Assembly: GCA_017410375.1 (NCBI GenBank)
Contig: JAFQQW010000024.1
Coordinates: 57,793 to 121,792 of the forward strand
From: Clostridia bacterium
GTDB taxonomy: Bacteria; Bacillota; Clostridia; RGIG6154
Length of the DNA stretch: 64,000 nucleotides
Direction: 5' to 3'
Each line of letters begins with the position of its first letter. Within the stretch, counting starts at the first letter, position 1. Shown here one piece after another: positions 26,106 to 34,902 of the stretch. A model generated the notes under the pieces. That model was given only the letters and a program-made list of their open reading frames with translations, did no database searches and was not told the origin of the DNA. Made by a program: the position numbers and the translations under genes.

Positions 26106-26122
26106 AATATGTTTGACATATT
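26106..26122. promoter_or_regulatory. Dyad in the kdgK/AraC divergent spacer
   Basis: AATATG and CATATT flank 5 nt about 25-40 nt upstream of kdgK. It is a possible operator for the divergent AraC protein; no convincing promoter pair was picked beside it. Confidence 0.3.
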
Positions 26123-26218
26123 ATTTTCTTTATTATATAATAACATTAAAGATCGCATGATTTCAACCACTATATTAAGGAAAATGTCAAAAATATTATG
26201 ATTTTAAAGGAGAGTATC

Positions 26219-27091
26219 ATGCAAAAGAATCAGAGCGAAATCACCCGTAAAACACTTTTTAGTGCAGATAAATCACGCCTTACCGTATTTCACTCGTTTG
26301 TACCTGCGGAGGAAAGTGCATTTTACGAGCATCATCACACTGCGTTTGAAATCACCATGGTAAAAAGCGGAAGCGGAATTTATGCCACCAACGCCTCGGA
26401 GTTTGCTTTTAAAGAAAACGATGTTTTCTTTTTCAGCACCGACGAAATTCACTGGCTGAAAAAATTAGACTGCCCCACTACCTTTATTAACATTCATTTT
26501 GAACCACGTTTTATCTGGTCTTCAAAGATGGGAATTTCCAACACAGAGCTTTTAAAAATTTTCTTTAAGCCCAAAAACAAAGCCATAAACAAAATGCATG
26601 AGGAGGGCGGTTTTGCCGAAGCAGTAAGGGAACTGATTTTAAAAATCGAGTCAGAATCCATATCCAAAAAGCCCGAATACGAAACTCTTTTAAAGGTGCA
26701 TCTGATGAATATTTTGGTAGAAATGATACGGGCATATGACGGCGAGCTTTCTGATACGGATATCCTCTACACCTCGCACACCCTGCGGTATATGGAAAAG
26801 GTGCTAAACTATATTGATTCGCATTTTGAGGCCGACCTTTCTTTAGATGAACTTTCAGACGTCGCCCACATGAGTAAAACCTATTTTTGCCGACAGTTTA
26901 AAGAGTTAAACGGCATCTCCCCCTGGGACTACATCACCATTAAACGCATTGAACAGGCCATTTCTTACATAGAAACCACAAATCTTACCAAGCTCGAGAT
27001 TGCCGCAAAGTGCGGATACAACAACACCTCAAATTTCTATCATGCCTTTAAAAAGGTAACCGGTAAAAATCCGTCTGATTACAAAAAATAA
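26219..27091 (+). CDS. AraC-family transcriptional regulator, probable controller of kdgK-eda
   Basis: 290 residues from ATG 26219 (AAAGGAG, 7-nt spacing) rather than an in-frame ATG seven codons upstream that lacks a ribosome site. A cupin N-terminus (FYEHHHTAFEITMVKSGSGIYATN, FKENDVFFFSTDEIHWL) is followed by the double HTH (LSLDELSDVAHMSKTYFCRQFKEL; LTKLEIAAKCGYNNTSNFYHAFKKVTGKNPSDYKK). Divergence from kdgK-eda makes KDG or a related uronate intermediate a reasonable inducer, by inference. Confidence 0.9.
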   Translation: MQKNQSEITRKTLFSADKSRLTVFHSFVPAEESAFYEHHHTAFEITMVKSGSGIYATNASEFAFKENDVFFFSTDEIHWLKKLDCPTTFINIHFEPRFIWSSKMGISNTELLKIFFKPKNKAINKMHEEGGFAEAVRELILKIESESISKKPEYETLLKVHLMNILVEMIRAYDGELSDTDILYTSHTLRYMEKVLNYIDSHFEADLSLDELSDVAHMSKTYFCRQFKELNGISPWDYITIKRIEQAISYIETTNLTKLEIAAKCGYNNTSNFYHAFKKVTGKNPSDYKK

Positions 27092-27092
27092 G

Positions 27093-27115
27093 CGATGCGC
27101 TATGCGCATCGTTTT
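27093..27115 (+). terminator. Terminator between convergent AraC genes
   Basis: CGATGCGC/GCGCATCG stem with a TAT loop, then TTTT. It sits between two convergent AraC-family genes whose stops are about 20 nt apart. Confidence 0.75.
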
Positions 27116-27911
27116 AAATATACATTGTTTTTCTGAATTCTCTGGGCGACATGCCAAACTTTGCTTTAAAGCATCTGGAAAAGTAAAACTGGTCGGAAAA
27201 ACCAAACTTTTCACTGACCGCAAGCACAGTCATATCGGTTGACCTTAAAAGCTGAACCGCCTGAAACATAACGGTATCATGAATGTATTGATTCACCGAC
27301 ATGGAAAGCTCCTTCTGAAACCGTTTTGTTAAGGTGCTTTTGGACACAAATATTCCCTCAGCAATATTTGAAATTGTAAGTTGCATAGAAAGATTCTGCT
27401 TGATATACTGAAGCGCCTTGAATATACACGGTGAGTAATCTTCACTTTCTACTAAAATTCCATGTGCATCAAGCATTTTAAGCAACACTGCATCTACTGA
27501 CTGTCTTACTTTAAGCCAGTCGTTTATCTTATTGCTTCCTATGTTCCGGCAAATGGATTCATCCACTTCCATCTCGAGCCAAATGGGTTGTGTCACATTC
27601 CTGAGCAAATCCACCTCGTCATAATCAAACAATTTAATATGAAAGAAAATATGCGAAAAACTCTTCTCGCAGTCAAAATCAAAAGTCACCCCTGCAGGAA
27701 GCAGATACCAGTTTCCGGGCATAAGGTGAATTTTTTGCTTGTCTGTGCCAATAATCGCTTCTCCGTCCTTTGCATAATACAACCGCGAATAAACCGGATT
27801 TCTGACCGTTCCGGTCCATTCTTTGCCCACCGTTGCGTATCCGCAATGCAGGACGGTCAACCGTATACGGTTGACATATTTACAAAGATTAGGGTTTGTT
27901 AAAATCTTCAT
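27114..27911 (-). CDS. AraC-family transcriptional regulator beside the ASRT/PTE/M24 cassette
   Basis: 265 residues from ATG 27911 with GGAG at 8 nt. The sensor half (VYSRLYYAKDGEAIIGTDKQKIHLMPGNWYLLPAGVTFDF) is cupin-like. The C-terminal HTH pair reads LTISNIAEGIFVSKSTLTKRFQKEL and VLAVSEKFGFSDQFYFSRCFKAKFGMSPREFRK. It is divergent from the three-gene cassette starting at 28048, with a 136-nt spacer, so it is the probable regulator of that cassette. It is only distantly similar to the other AraC proteins in the window. Confidence 0.9.
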   Translation of the reverse strand: MKILTNPNLCKYVNRIRLTVLHCGYATVGKEWTGTVRNPVYSRLYYAKDGEAIIGTDKQKIHLMPGNWYLLPAGVTFDFDCEKSFSHIFFHIKLFDYDEVDLLRNVTQPIWLEMEVDESICRNIGSNKINDWLKVRQSVDAVLLKMLDAHGILVESEDYSPCIFKALQYIKQNLSMQLTISNIAEGIFVSKSTLTKRFQKELSMSVNQYIHDTVMFQAVQLLRSTDMTVLAVSEKFGFSDQFYFSRCFKAKFGMSPREFRKTMYI

Positions 27912-28047
27912 ACGCAAATCTCCATATTTTTTACGCAAAATTCCCTTGTATTAAAGGATTTTTAATTTAAGATGTAATTAGAATACATATATTGTATCAT
28001 TCACCGCAACAAAATGCAAGGTGTTTTTTAAAAAAGGAGGGATTCTT

Positions 28048-28419
28048 TTGGACGGCAAAACAAAATGGTATATTGTAGACGGCTATCGCCCGTCACCAAA
28101 GCCTGACCCAAGTGCAGTATACGAGGGACACGAAAGCATCATGATTTTAAATACAAACGACCAGGATGCGCACATTTTAATCAGTATATATTTTGAAGAC
28201 AGAGATCCTGTTGAAAACATCCCGTTTACCGTACCTGCAAAACGAATCCGATGCTTCAAATCGGACGACAAAGAGGTGTTGCAGGGCTTGGAAATCGGAA
28301 TCGGGGTGCAGTATTCCATGGCAATTAAAAGCGATGTAGGCGTTGTAGTGCAGTATGGCAGACTGGATGTTCAGCAACCAAACATGGCATACATGGCGCT
28401 GATGGCACAAAATGAATAA
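28048..28419 (+). CDS. Anabaena sensory rhodopsin transducer (ASRT)-like ligand-binding protein
   Basis: 123 residues from TTG 28048, preceded by AAAGGAGGG at 7 nt. The sequence WYIVDGYRPSP, YEGHESIMILNTNDQDAHILISIYFEDRDP, VPAKRIRCF and VPFS-like YSMAIKSDVGVVVQYGRLDVQQ matches the ASRT fold family, small beta-sandwich proteins thought to bind carbohydrates or other small molecules. It is first of three tightly packed genes (12 nt to the phosphotriesterase-like gene), so it likely senses or carries the substrate of those enzymes. No signal peptide or membrane segment. Ligand unknown. Confidence 0.78.
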   Translation: MDGKTKWYIVDGYRPSPKPDPSAVYEGHESIMILNTNDQDAHILISIYFEDRDPVENIPFTVPAKRIRCFKSDDKEVLQGLEIGIGVQYSMAIKSDVGVVVQYGRLDVQQPNMAYMALMAQNE

Positions 28420-28431
28420 AGGAGGATAAAT

Positions 28432-29472
28432 ATGGATATTCAAAGTGTATGCGGTGCAGTAAAGCGGGAAGAACTCGGAACGGTTACCACCCACGAGCAT
28501 GTTTTACTGGATTTAACCGCCTTTTATCAGGAATTACCCGTACCGGGAATTGATGATCCCGCAACACAAAAGGTAGAAATGTGGAATTTAGGCATTCTAA
28601 GCCGTGACTGCTACGCTTTAAAGGATAATTTGCTTTTAGATAACGAGCAGACAGCCATTGACGAACTGAATTTCTTTAAAAACGCAGGTGGCAATACGGT
28701 TGTGGATGCTTCCCTGCCCGGCATCGGCAGAGACCCAAAGGCTTTAAAACGCATTTCCGAGGCAACCGGTCTTAACATTGTTATGGGTACAGGCTTTTAT
28801 GTAGGTGAAACGCACCCGAAAGCTTTAGATTCCATGACCGACGAACAAATCGGTGAACTGATGGTTAAAGAACTTAATGAAGGCATTGACGGCATCCGCG
28901 CCGGCTACATCGGTGAAATCGGCATCAGCGAAATCTTTGATGATAAGGAACGCCGAGTGCTTCGTGCAGCGGCAATCGCCCAGAAAAAGACAGGTGTTGC
29001 TATCAATGTACATATTAACCCCTGGACAGAAAATGGTATCGAAGCCGCTGACATTCTGCTTGATGCAGGGGTTGATCCGAAAAAAATCTGCATCAGCCAT
29101 ATTGATGTGGAAAATCGAAAGGACTACATATATAAATTGCTCGAAAAAGGTGTGTATGTGGAATTTGACAATTTCGGTAAAGAATATTACATCCGCCGTG
29201 AAGTCAGAAATTCCGGCTACGGACTTTTTGTGCATGACACCGACCGCGTAACCCTTTTAAAGCAGATGATTGATGACGGATACCTGCGTCAGATTCTGCT
29301 GTCCTGCGATTTGTGCCTGAAAAACTTAATGCACAAATACGGCGGTTGGGGCTATGACCATGTACTCACAAACATCGTACCCATGATGGAAGATGAGGGC
29401 ATCACAAATGAACAGATTCAAATATTATTAAAAGAAAATCCCGCAGATTGGTTATGCGGAAAGGAGAAATAA
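28432..29472 (+). CDS. Phosphotriesterase-family metal-dependent hydrolase (probable lactonase)
   Basis: 346 residues. Metal ligands of the PTE branch of the amidohydrolase superfamily are visible: HxH in TTHEHV (H21, H23), a bridging Glu in YIGEIGIS where classic PTE has a carboxylated Lys, His in INVHINPW and in CISHIDVE, and Asp in LLSCDLC. AAAGGAGG precedes the ATG. Many relatives hydrolyse sugar lactones rather than phosphotriesters, and the neighbours here suggest a sugar- or amide-like metabolite. It ends 3 nt before the M24 gene, so the two are translated together in the cytoplasm. Confidence 0.87.
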   Translation: MDIQSVCGAVKREELGTVTTHEHVLLDLTAFYQELPVPGIDDPATQKVEMWNLGILSRDCYALKDNLLLDNEQTAIDELNFFKNAGGNTVVDASLPGIGRDPKALKRISEATGLNIVMGTGFYVGETHPKALDSMTDEQIGELMVKELNEGIDGIRAGYIGEIGISEIFDDKERRVLRAAAIAQKKTGVAINVHINPWTENGIEAADILLDAGVDPKKICISHIDVENRKDYIYKLLEKGVYVEFDNFGKEYYIRREVRNSGYGLFVHDTDRVTLLKQMIDDGYLRQILLSCDLCLKNLMHKYGGWGYDHVLTNIVPMMEDEGITNEQIQILLKENPADWLCGKEK

Positions 29473-29475
29473 ATT

Positions 29476-30663
29476 ATGATAAACATTCCAAGCATCCCCC
29501 TCGAAGAATTTAAAGAGAGAGTAACAAAGGTTCAGGAAACTATGAAAAAAGAAGGATATGATTTAATCCTTTCTTACGGCAACGAAGCTGAGCCTCAGTA
29601 TGTGCGTTATTTTTCCAACTATTGGCCGTCCTTTGAAACGGCAGGCGTATTAATTCCGCAGGAAGGCGCCCCCTTGCTCTTAATCGGTCCCGAAAGCTTA
29701 ACGTACGCTTCAGACCGTTCCAAAATCCCGGACATTTGCAAACTTAAAGCTTTCCGTGAATCCTCCGAGCCTGAATATCCCGGTGCAAAGCTTGATACCT
29801 TTAACACAGTATTTACCAGACTTTTAGGTGACAAGCCCGTTAAACGCTTTGGTGTTGCAGGTCTGCCCCTTATGACCATTGGTTTATACGAAGCCCTTTC
29901 CGATGCGTTAAAGGTTTATGGCGATGTAAAAATCGAAAAAGCTGATTATGTAGTCAACAACATTCGTATGCACAAAACCGAAAACGAATTAAAATGTATG
30001 CGTGCCGCGGCGCAGATTACAAAAGAAACCTTTGATTATGTGCTTGAAAATATAAAGGTTGGCATGACTGAACAGCAGGTGGCAGGCTTAGCTTTAGGCA
30101 AAATGCACGAGCTTGGCGCTGAGCGTGAATCCTATCCCGTTTGGGTGCTTACAGGAAAAGGCTCCAACCAGGCAATCAGCCGTCCCCGAAACAAGAAAAT
30201 TGAAAAAGGTGATATGACCTTTATTCAGATTGGTGCCCGTGTAGACGGGTATGCTTCCAGCATCGGACGTCCTGTTGTATTCGGCAAAGCAACACCCGAG
30301 CAGAGAGAACTCATTGAAGTGGGTTATAAAGCACAGGAAGCGGTTATTTCTATGTTAAAAGCAGGAGTGCCTGCCTGTGATGTTGCAAAAAAACACATTG
30401 AAAACGTAACCAATATGGGCTATGGTGACTGGTTACTTTACGGACCCTGCCACGGCAACGGCACCATGGAAGGCGAAGCACCCTGGATTGAAACGGATGC
30501 AGATTATCTTTTAGAAGAAAATATGGCGTTTTGCGTAGACATTTTCTTAGGCTCTGCCAAAACCGAAACAGGACTTCGTATGGAAGATGTGGTTTGCGTT
30601 AAAAAAGACGGTGTAGAAAACTTAACCGACTACCCCAGAGAATTATTTGAAATTGAGTGCTGA
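29476..30663 (+). CDS. M24-family (creatinase/aminopeptidase P-like) protein lacking metal ligands
   Basis: 395 residues with the two-domain creatinase/prolidase layout: N-terminal domain ~1-165, pita-bread catalytic domain ~175-395. In metallo-M24 enzymes two Asp, one His and two Glu bind the metals. Here the first Asp pair positions read FIQIGARVDGYASSIGR (Gln and Ser), the His motif is CHGNG, the first Glu region reads FCVDIF, and only RMEDVV keeps Glu. This resembles metal-free creatinase rather than Xaa-Pro peptidase. Annotation as a peptidase would probably be wrong; amidine or amide hydrolysis is an alternative. Third gene of the cassette, ended by a strong terminator. Confidence 0.82.
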   Translation: MINIPSIPLEEFKERVTKVQETMKKEGYDLILSYGNEAEPQYVRYFSNYWPSFETAGVLIPQEGAPLLLIGPESLTYASDRSKIPDICKLKAFRESSEPEYPGAKLDTFNTVFTRLLGDKPVKRFGVAGLPLMTIGLYEALSDALKVYGDVKIEKADYVVNNIRMHKTENELKCMRAAAQITKETFDYVLENIKVGMTEQQVAGLALGKMHELGAERESYPVWVLTGKGSNQAISRPRNKKIEKGDMTFIQIGARVDGYASSIGRPVVFGKATPEQRELIEVGYKAQEAVISMLKAGVPACDVAKKHIENVTNMGYGDWLLYGPCHGNGTMEGEAPWIETDADYLLEENMAFCVDIFLGSAKTETGLRMEDVVCVKKDGVENLTDYPRELFEIEC

Positions 30664-30667
30664 AATG

Positions 30668-30698
30668 AAAACTGTTGCCATATGGCAACAGTTTTTTG
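30668..30698 (+). terminator. Terminator of the ASRT/PTE/M24 cassette
   Basis: CTGTTGCC ATAT GGCAACAG extended by A/T pairs, then TTTTTTG, a few nt after the M24 stop codon. Confidence 0.85.
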
Positions 30699-30708
30699 TT
30701 TTTTAGCA

Positions 30709-30737
30709 TTGACATTTTTTAAAGTTAATGCTATAAT
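30709..30737 (+). promoter_or_regulatory. Consensus sigma-A promoter of scfA
   Basis: TTGACA (30709-30714), exactly 17 nt, TATAAT (30732-30737). A full consensus match fits strong constitutive expression of the small peptide. Confidence 0.85.
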
Positions 30738-30780
30738 ATATTTAATTATAAAAACAACTAAAAATTGGAGGGTTACTTAA

Positions 30781-30924
30781 ATGAGCAGAATTCAGACTAT
30801 CGAAACCAAAAATATGGAAAAAACCGTTAAAAACGGTGGTTGCGGCGAATGCCAGACTTCTTGCCAGTCTGCTTGCAAAACTTCTTGCGGTGTTGCAAAT
30901 CAGCAGTGCGAAAACAAGAAATAA
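30781..30924 (+). CDS. scfA: SCIFF ribosomal peptide precursor (six cysteines in forty-five)
   Basis: 47 residues from ATG 30781, preceded by TTGGAGGG. Six cysteines at 21, 24, 28, 32, 36 and 43 in the block GGCGECQTSCQSACKTSCG; this matches the SCIFF family found almost universally in Clostridia. The maturase adds thioether bridges to this precursor. A leader of about 20 charged residues precedes the cysteines. The biological role of mature SCIFF is not established. The gene has its own consensus promoter and an attenuator-like hairpin before scfB. Confidence 0.96.
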   Translation: MSRIQTIETKNMEKTVKNGGCGECQTSCQSACKTSCGVANQQCENKK

Positions 30925-30935
30925 GAAAAACCAAC

Positions 30936-30962
30936 AAACCGCTGTCATCCGGCAGCGGTTTC
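30936..30962 (+). terminator. Attenuator-like hairpin between scfA and scfB
   Basis: AAACCGCTG/CAGCGGTTT stem with an 8-nt loop and only a weak U-tract (TTTCAATTTG). It would let a fraction of transcripts read through to scfB, giving much more peptide than maturase. Confidence 0.6.
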
Positions 30963-30989
30963 AATTTGTAAATTTTTAAGGAGCAATTC

Positions 30990-32363
30990 ATGGTTCATCA
31001 GTATAAATTAAACGGCTATAACATCGTATTAGACACCGCAAGCGGCTCTGTACACTTGGTTGACGAGGTGGCATATGATATTATTGCTATGTACAAAGAG
31101 AAAACAACAGAAGAAATTGTAAAAGAAATTTTAAGCAAGTACTCTCACCTGCCCGATGTGAATGAGACAGAGGTTTTAGAATGCTTAGAAGATGTAAAAG
31201 CATTGGAGGAACAAAGAAAGCTTTTCTCCTCCGACCCCTATGAACAGCTTGCCAAAGAATACAAGCAAAATTCCAATGTAATAAAAGCAATGTGCCTGCA
31301 CATCGCACACACCTGTAACTTAAACTGCTCTTACTGCTTTGCAAGCCAAGGCAAATATCAGGGTGAGCGCGGACTTATGTCTTTTGAAGTGGGCAAACGT
31401 GCATTTGACTTTTTAATTGAAAATTCCGGCACCCGTAAAAACTTAGAGGTAGACTTTTTCGGTGGCGAACCGCTTATGAATTGGGATGTTGTAGTAAAGC
31501 TTGTGGAATATGCCCGAAGCATTGAAAAACAGCACAACAAAAATTTCCGTTTCACACTTACCACCAACGGTGTGCTTTTAGACGATGATAAAATCGACTT
31601 TTTAAACAAGGAAATGGACAATGTGGTGTTAAGCTTAGACGGCAGACCCGAGGTGCACGACCGCTTCCGCAAAGACTATCAGGGCAACGGAAGCTATGAC
31701 CTGATTTTGCCGAAATTTAAAAACTTTGTGGAAAAACGCGGTAACAAGAGCTATTACATTCGTGGCACCTTTACACATCACAACACCGATTTTACAAACG
31801 ACATTCTGCACATGGCAGACTTAGGGTTTACTGAGCTTAGTATGGAACCGGTTGTTTGTCCGCCCGATGACCCGTGTGCATTAACAAAAGAAGATTTACC
31901 TGTATTGTTTGAGCAGTATGAAATCCTTGCCAAAGAAATGATTAAACGTAAAAAAGAAGGCAGACCCTTTACTTTCTATCACTATATGCTGGATTTAAAG
32001 AACGGTCCATGCATTTATAAGCGTATCACCGGCTGTGGCTCGGGCACCGAATATGTGGCAGTTACACCTTGGGGCGAATTGTTCCCGTGCCACCAGTTTG
32101 TTGGGGATGAAAAATACAGCTTGGGCAATATTTACGATGGCATCAAAAACACCGCTGTGCAGGATGAATTCAGAAAATGTAATGCCTACGCACGTCCCGA
32201 ATGCAACGAGTGTTGGGCAAAGCTTTACTGCTCAGGCGGTTGTGCCGCAAATTCCTATCATGCAACCGGAAGCATTTCCGGTGTATATGAATACGGCTGT
32301 GAACTGTTTAAAAAGCGAATTGAATGTGCCATTATGATGCAGGTGGCAGAGGAAGCCAAATGA
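30990..32363 (+). CDS. scfB: SCIFF radical SAM maturase (thioether bridge-forming, SPASM)
   Basis: 457 residues. A peptide-recognition-like N-terminus (~1-95) precedes the radical-SAM core with CNLNCSYC (C109, C113, C116) and FFGGEPLMNW. The C-terminal SPASM region carries many Cys (GCGSGTEYVAVTPWGELFPCHQF, CNECWAKLYCSGGCAANSYH). It forms sulfur-to-alpha-carbon thioether links in the ScfA peptide in the cytoplasm. AAGGAGC precedes the ATG. The stop overlaps the start of the next gene (ATGA), so maturase and decarboxylase are translationally coupled. Confidence 0.96.
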   Translation: MVHQYKLNGYNIVLDTASGSVHLVDEVAYDIIAMYKEKTTEEIVKEILSKYSHLPDVNETEVLECLEDVKALEEQRKLFSSDPYEQLAKEYKQNSNVIKAMCLHIAHTCNLNCSYCFASQGKYQGERGLMSFEVGKRAFDFLIENSGTRKNLEVDFFGGEPLMNWDVVVKLVEYARSIEKQHNKNFRFTLTTNGVLLDDDKIDFLNKEMDNVVLSLDGRPEVHDRFRKDYQGNGSYDLILPKFKNFVEKRGNKSYYIRGTFTHHNTDFTNDILHMADLGFTELSMEPVVCPPDDPCALTKEDLPVLFEQYEILAKEMIKRKKEGRPFTFYHYMLDLKNGPCIYKRITGCGSGTEYVAVTPWGELFPCHQFVGDEKYSLGNIYDGIKNTAVQDEFRKCNAYARPECNECWAKLYCSGGCAANSYHATGSISGVYEYGCELFKKRIECAIMMQVAEEAK

Positions 32364-33688
32364 ACACCCCCATTTATGATTTCGTAAAAACATATGCAAA
32401 TAAAAACAAATCCCGTTTTCACATGCCGGGACACAAAGGTTCTTCCCTACTTGGACCTGAATGTCTGGATATCACCGAAATTGACGGTGCAGATGTTTTA
32501 AGTGAAGCAAAAGGCATTATTGGCGAAAGCGAAAAAAACGCCACTTCTATTTTCGGCTCGGCACACACATTTTATACAACACAAGGTTCTACCACTGCGA
32601 TCTGTGCGATGCTGGCACTTGTGGAAAGTGAAAAACCGCGACCTTTAATCTGGGCAGCGCGAAACGTACACAAAGCCTTTGTACATGCCGTGGCACTTCT
32701 GGATTTTGATGTAGAATTTATCATGCCGGAAGATTTCGCAAGCATTATCAAATGCGAAATTTCACCTCCGCAATTGTATAAAAAACTGGAAAATGCGAAC
32801 AAAATGCCGGATGCAATATACATCACTTCGCCCGATTATTTAGGCAACATGCAGGATATAAAGGGCATTGCCGAAGTTTGCAAAAGCTTTAATATTCCGC
32901 TTCTTGTGGACAACGCACATGGGGCATATTTAAAATTCCTGCCCGAAAGCCTGCATCCTTTAGACGAAGGTGCGACAGTCTGCTGTGATTCGGCACACAA
33001 AACACTACCCGTTTTAACCGGAGGGGCTTATTTACATATCGCCAAAAACGCACCGCAAAGCTATGTAGATAACGCTCGCCAAAAACTGGCACTGTTTTCG
33101 TCCACAAGCCCGTCCTATCTGACATTACAATCTCTCGACTTATGTAACGCATATTTGTCAGACAATTTCAAAACAGAACTTTTAGATTGCATAAAAAAAA
33201 TAACCCTGATAAAAAAGGAACTTACGGAAAAAGGGTTTGTTCTTTCGGGTGATGAACCGCTGAAAATTGTGATTCACGCCTCTAAATCCGGCTATACAGG
33301 CAAGGAACTTGCTGCTGCCTTAAAAGAACACGAAATTGAAATAGAGTTCTGTGACAACGACTTTTTAGCACTTATGTGCACTCCGCAAAACAGCAAAGCA
33401 GATTTTGAACGTCTGCAAAAAGCTTTTTCCGGCATTTCAGCCAAAGCTCCGCTTGAACAACGAACGCTTTCAATGTCAGAGCCTGAAAGAATCTGTTCTG
33501 TACGGAAAGCTGTGTTTGCAAAGCAGGAATCGGTTGCGATAAAGAAGGCAAAGGGAAGAATATGTGCTTCTCTTACCGTATCCTGTCCCCCTGCTGTACC
33601 CATTGCAATTTGTGGAGAACGGATTACAACAGAACACATCGAATTGTTTGAACATTATGGAATAGAAACTGTTGAAGTTACAAAATAA
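32360..33688 (+). CDS. Orn/Lys/Arg decarboxylase-family PLP enzyme
   Basis: 442 residues from ATG 32360, which overlaps the scfB stop. FHMPGHKGS near residue 20 and DSAHKTLPVLTGGAYLH (PLP-binding Lys) are signatures of group III basic amino-acid decarboxylases. The short C-terminal domain fits the ~440-480-residue clostridial/Bacillus form rather than the ~750-residue biodegradative type. VDNAHGAYL supplies the conserved Asp that binds the pyridine nitrogen. It would make cadaverine, putrescine or agmatine; which substrate is not resolved. Linkage to scfB is common in Clostridia but a functional link is unproven. Confidence 0.9.
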   Translation: MNTPIYDFVKTYANKNKSRFHMPGHKGSSLLGPECLDITEIDGADVLSEAKGIIGESEKNATSIFGSAHTFYTTQGSTTAICAMLALVESEKPRPLIWAARNVHKAFVHAVALLDFDVEFIMPEDFASIIKCEISPPQLYKKLENANKMPDAIYITSPDYLGNMQDIKGIAEVCKSFNIPLLVDNAHGAYLKFLPESLHPLDEGATVCCDSAHKTLPVLTGGAYLHIAKNAPQSYVDNARQKLALFSSTSPSYLTLQSLDLCNAYLSDNFKTELLDCIKKITLIKKELTEKGFVLSGDEPLKIVIHASKSGYTGKELAAALKEHEIEIEFCDNDFLALMCTPQNSKADFERLQKAFSGISAKAPLEQRTLSMSEPERICSVRKAVFAKQESVAIKKAKGRICASLTVSCPPAVPIAICGERITTEHIELFEHYGIETVEVTK

Positions 33689-33724
33689 AGAAGGATATGC
33701 AATGCATTGCATATCCTTCTTTTT
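33687..33724. terminator. Bidirectional terminator between convergent units
   Basis: An uninterrupted palindrome of about 36 nt (AAAGAAGGATATGCAAT and its complement, meeting at ATGCAT) followed by T-runs on both strands. It separates the scf operon from the leftward maf/DUF308 genes. Confidence 0.85.
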
Positions 33725-34271
33725 ATTTTCTGTGGAACAAATATTTAAACATTATCGCCTTCAGCAAAAATCCGATGCTTTGGATGAACAGAATAGACGC
33801 AATAACCTCGTGAATACCCACCAGGTCGTCAAAAGGTTTAATGAGCGATGTAGCACCCGAAATCAGTTCGATAAAACCGATAATCGCAAAACCCTTCCAG
33901 CAATGAATGTGTGCTTCTTTAAGCTCTATCGTGTCTAAAATTTTCAAAATGCCCGAAAACAGCTCCCATACACAGAAAAAGAAAGGTACCATATTTGGCA
34001 CAACCATTTCATTAAACAGCGGAAAGATAGAAAGCATGACCGCACTTAAGCCGTCTGCCATCAGCCAATGCGAGCCATGAATATGGTGGCTTTTTTTATA
34101 GGAAACCAAGAGATTCAGCATACCTGCCACAAACATAATCAGCCCTAAAATCTGCGATTCGTCCACAAGCCGGTGATCACGGTTCATCAAAGCAATTACA
34201 CCGCCCAGACTTAAAATCAAGGCGATAAAAATCCAACATACCTGTACCCAGGAAAATCTTTTGTTTTTCAT
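33723..34271 (-). CDS. DUF308/HdeD-like multi-pass membrane protein
   Basis: 182 residues with six hydrophobic segments in three pairs (~9-28, ~38-57, ~68-88, ~94-112, ~122-145, ~152-176), the layout of HdeD/DUF308 proteins. Helix pairs contain small-residue patterns such as GLIMFVAGMLNLL and GFIELISGATSL. ATG 34271 overlaps the maf stop (ATGA), so it is translated with maf. HdeD is linked to acid resistance in Escherichia coli, but the clostridial relatives have no defined role. Confidence 0.75.
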   Translation of the reverse strand: MKNKRFSWVQVCWIFIALILSLGGVIALMNRDHRLVDESQILGLIMFVAGMLNLLVSYKKSHHIHGSHWLMADGLSAVMLSIFPLFNEMVVPNMVPFFFCVWELFSGILKILDTIELKEAHIHCWKGFAIIGFIELISGATSLIKPFDDLVGIHEVIASILFIQSIGFLLKAIMFKYLFHRK

Positions 34272-34837
34272 AATGCGACCCCCATTTCTTTTGACATGGT
34301 ATAAAGCAAATGCACAGGCAAACCAACTACATTGTAATAACAGCCCTCTATGCCCTTTATCCATTTTGACGCCTTTCCCTGAATCGCATACGCCCCTGCC
34401 TTATCCCGGCATTCGCCCGTTGCAATATAAGCATCTATCTCTTTTTCCGAAACGTTCGAAAAATGCACAAAGGTCTGCTCGTGGGAAGTTAAAACATCTC
34501 CGTTAAAAATAAGGGTTAATCCGCTGATGACACTGTGCTTATCCCCACTAAGCTTTAAAAGCATGCGTTTGGCATCCGTTTCATCCTTTGGCTTTCCGAA
34601 AATTTCATTTCCCGACACCACCACCGAATCACAGCCAATCACCAATGTATCTTCAGGCTTGCCAAGACTTTGATAGACACTCTCTGCTTTACGCTTAGAC
34701 AACGCCTCCACAAGCATGGCAGGATTTGTTATGTCCGAGCTTTCGTCCGCATCACTAACCACAATTTCAAACTGCAGATCCAAATTTTCCAATATTTCAC
34801 GTCGTCGGGGCGACGCAGAAGCTAAAATAATATGCAT
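34268..34837 (-). CDS. maf: Maf-family nucleoside triphosphate pyrophosphatase
   Basis: 189 residues from ATG 34837. ILASASPRRREIL is the N-terminal Maf signature with the phosphate-binding S/R residues, KAESV and GCDSVV follow (catalytic Asp), and GAYAIQGKASKWI completes the pocket. Maf proteins hydrolyse non-canonical or modified nucleotides such as dTTP/UTP analogues, acting as a housecleaning enzyme and a septum-formation inhibitor when overproduced in Bacillus. Longer in-frame starts exist but lack a ribosome site. Confidence 0.93.
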   Translation of the reverse strand: MHIILASASPRRREILENLDLQFEIVVSDADESSDITNPAMLVEALSKRKAESVYQSLGKPEDTLVIGCDSVVVSGNEIFGKPKDETDAKRMLLKLSGDKHSVISGLTLIFNGDVLTSHEQTFVHFSNVSEKEIDAYIATGECRDKAGAYAIQGKASKWIKGIEGCYYNVVGLPVHLLYTMSKEMGVAL

Positions 34838-34902
34838 ATCTTTTTGTCCTTTGCTCTTTTTTATTATTGTAACAGATTTTTTTGAAATTTTCAATAAAAA
34901 TA

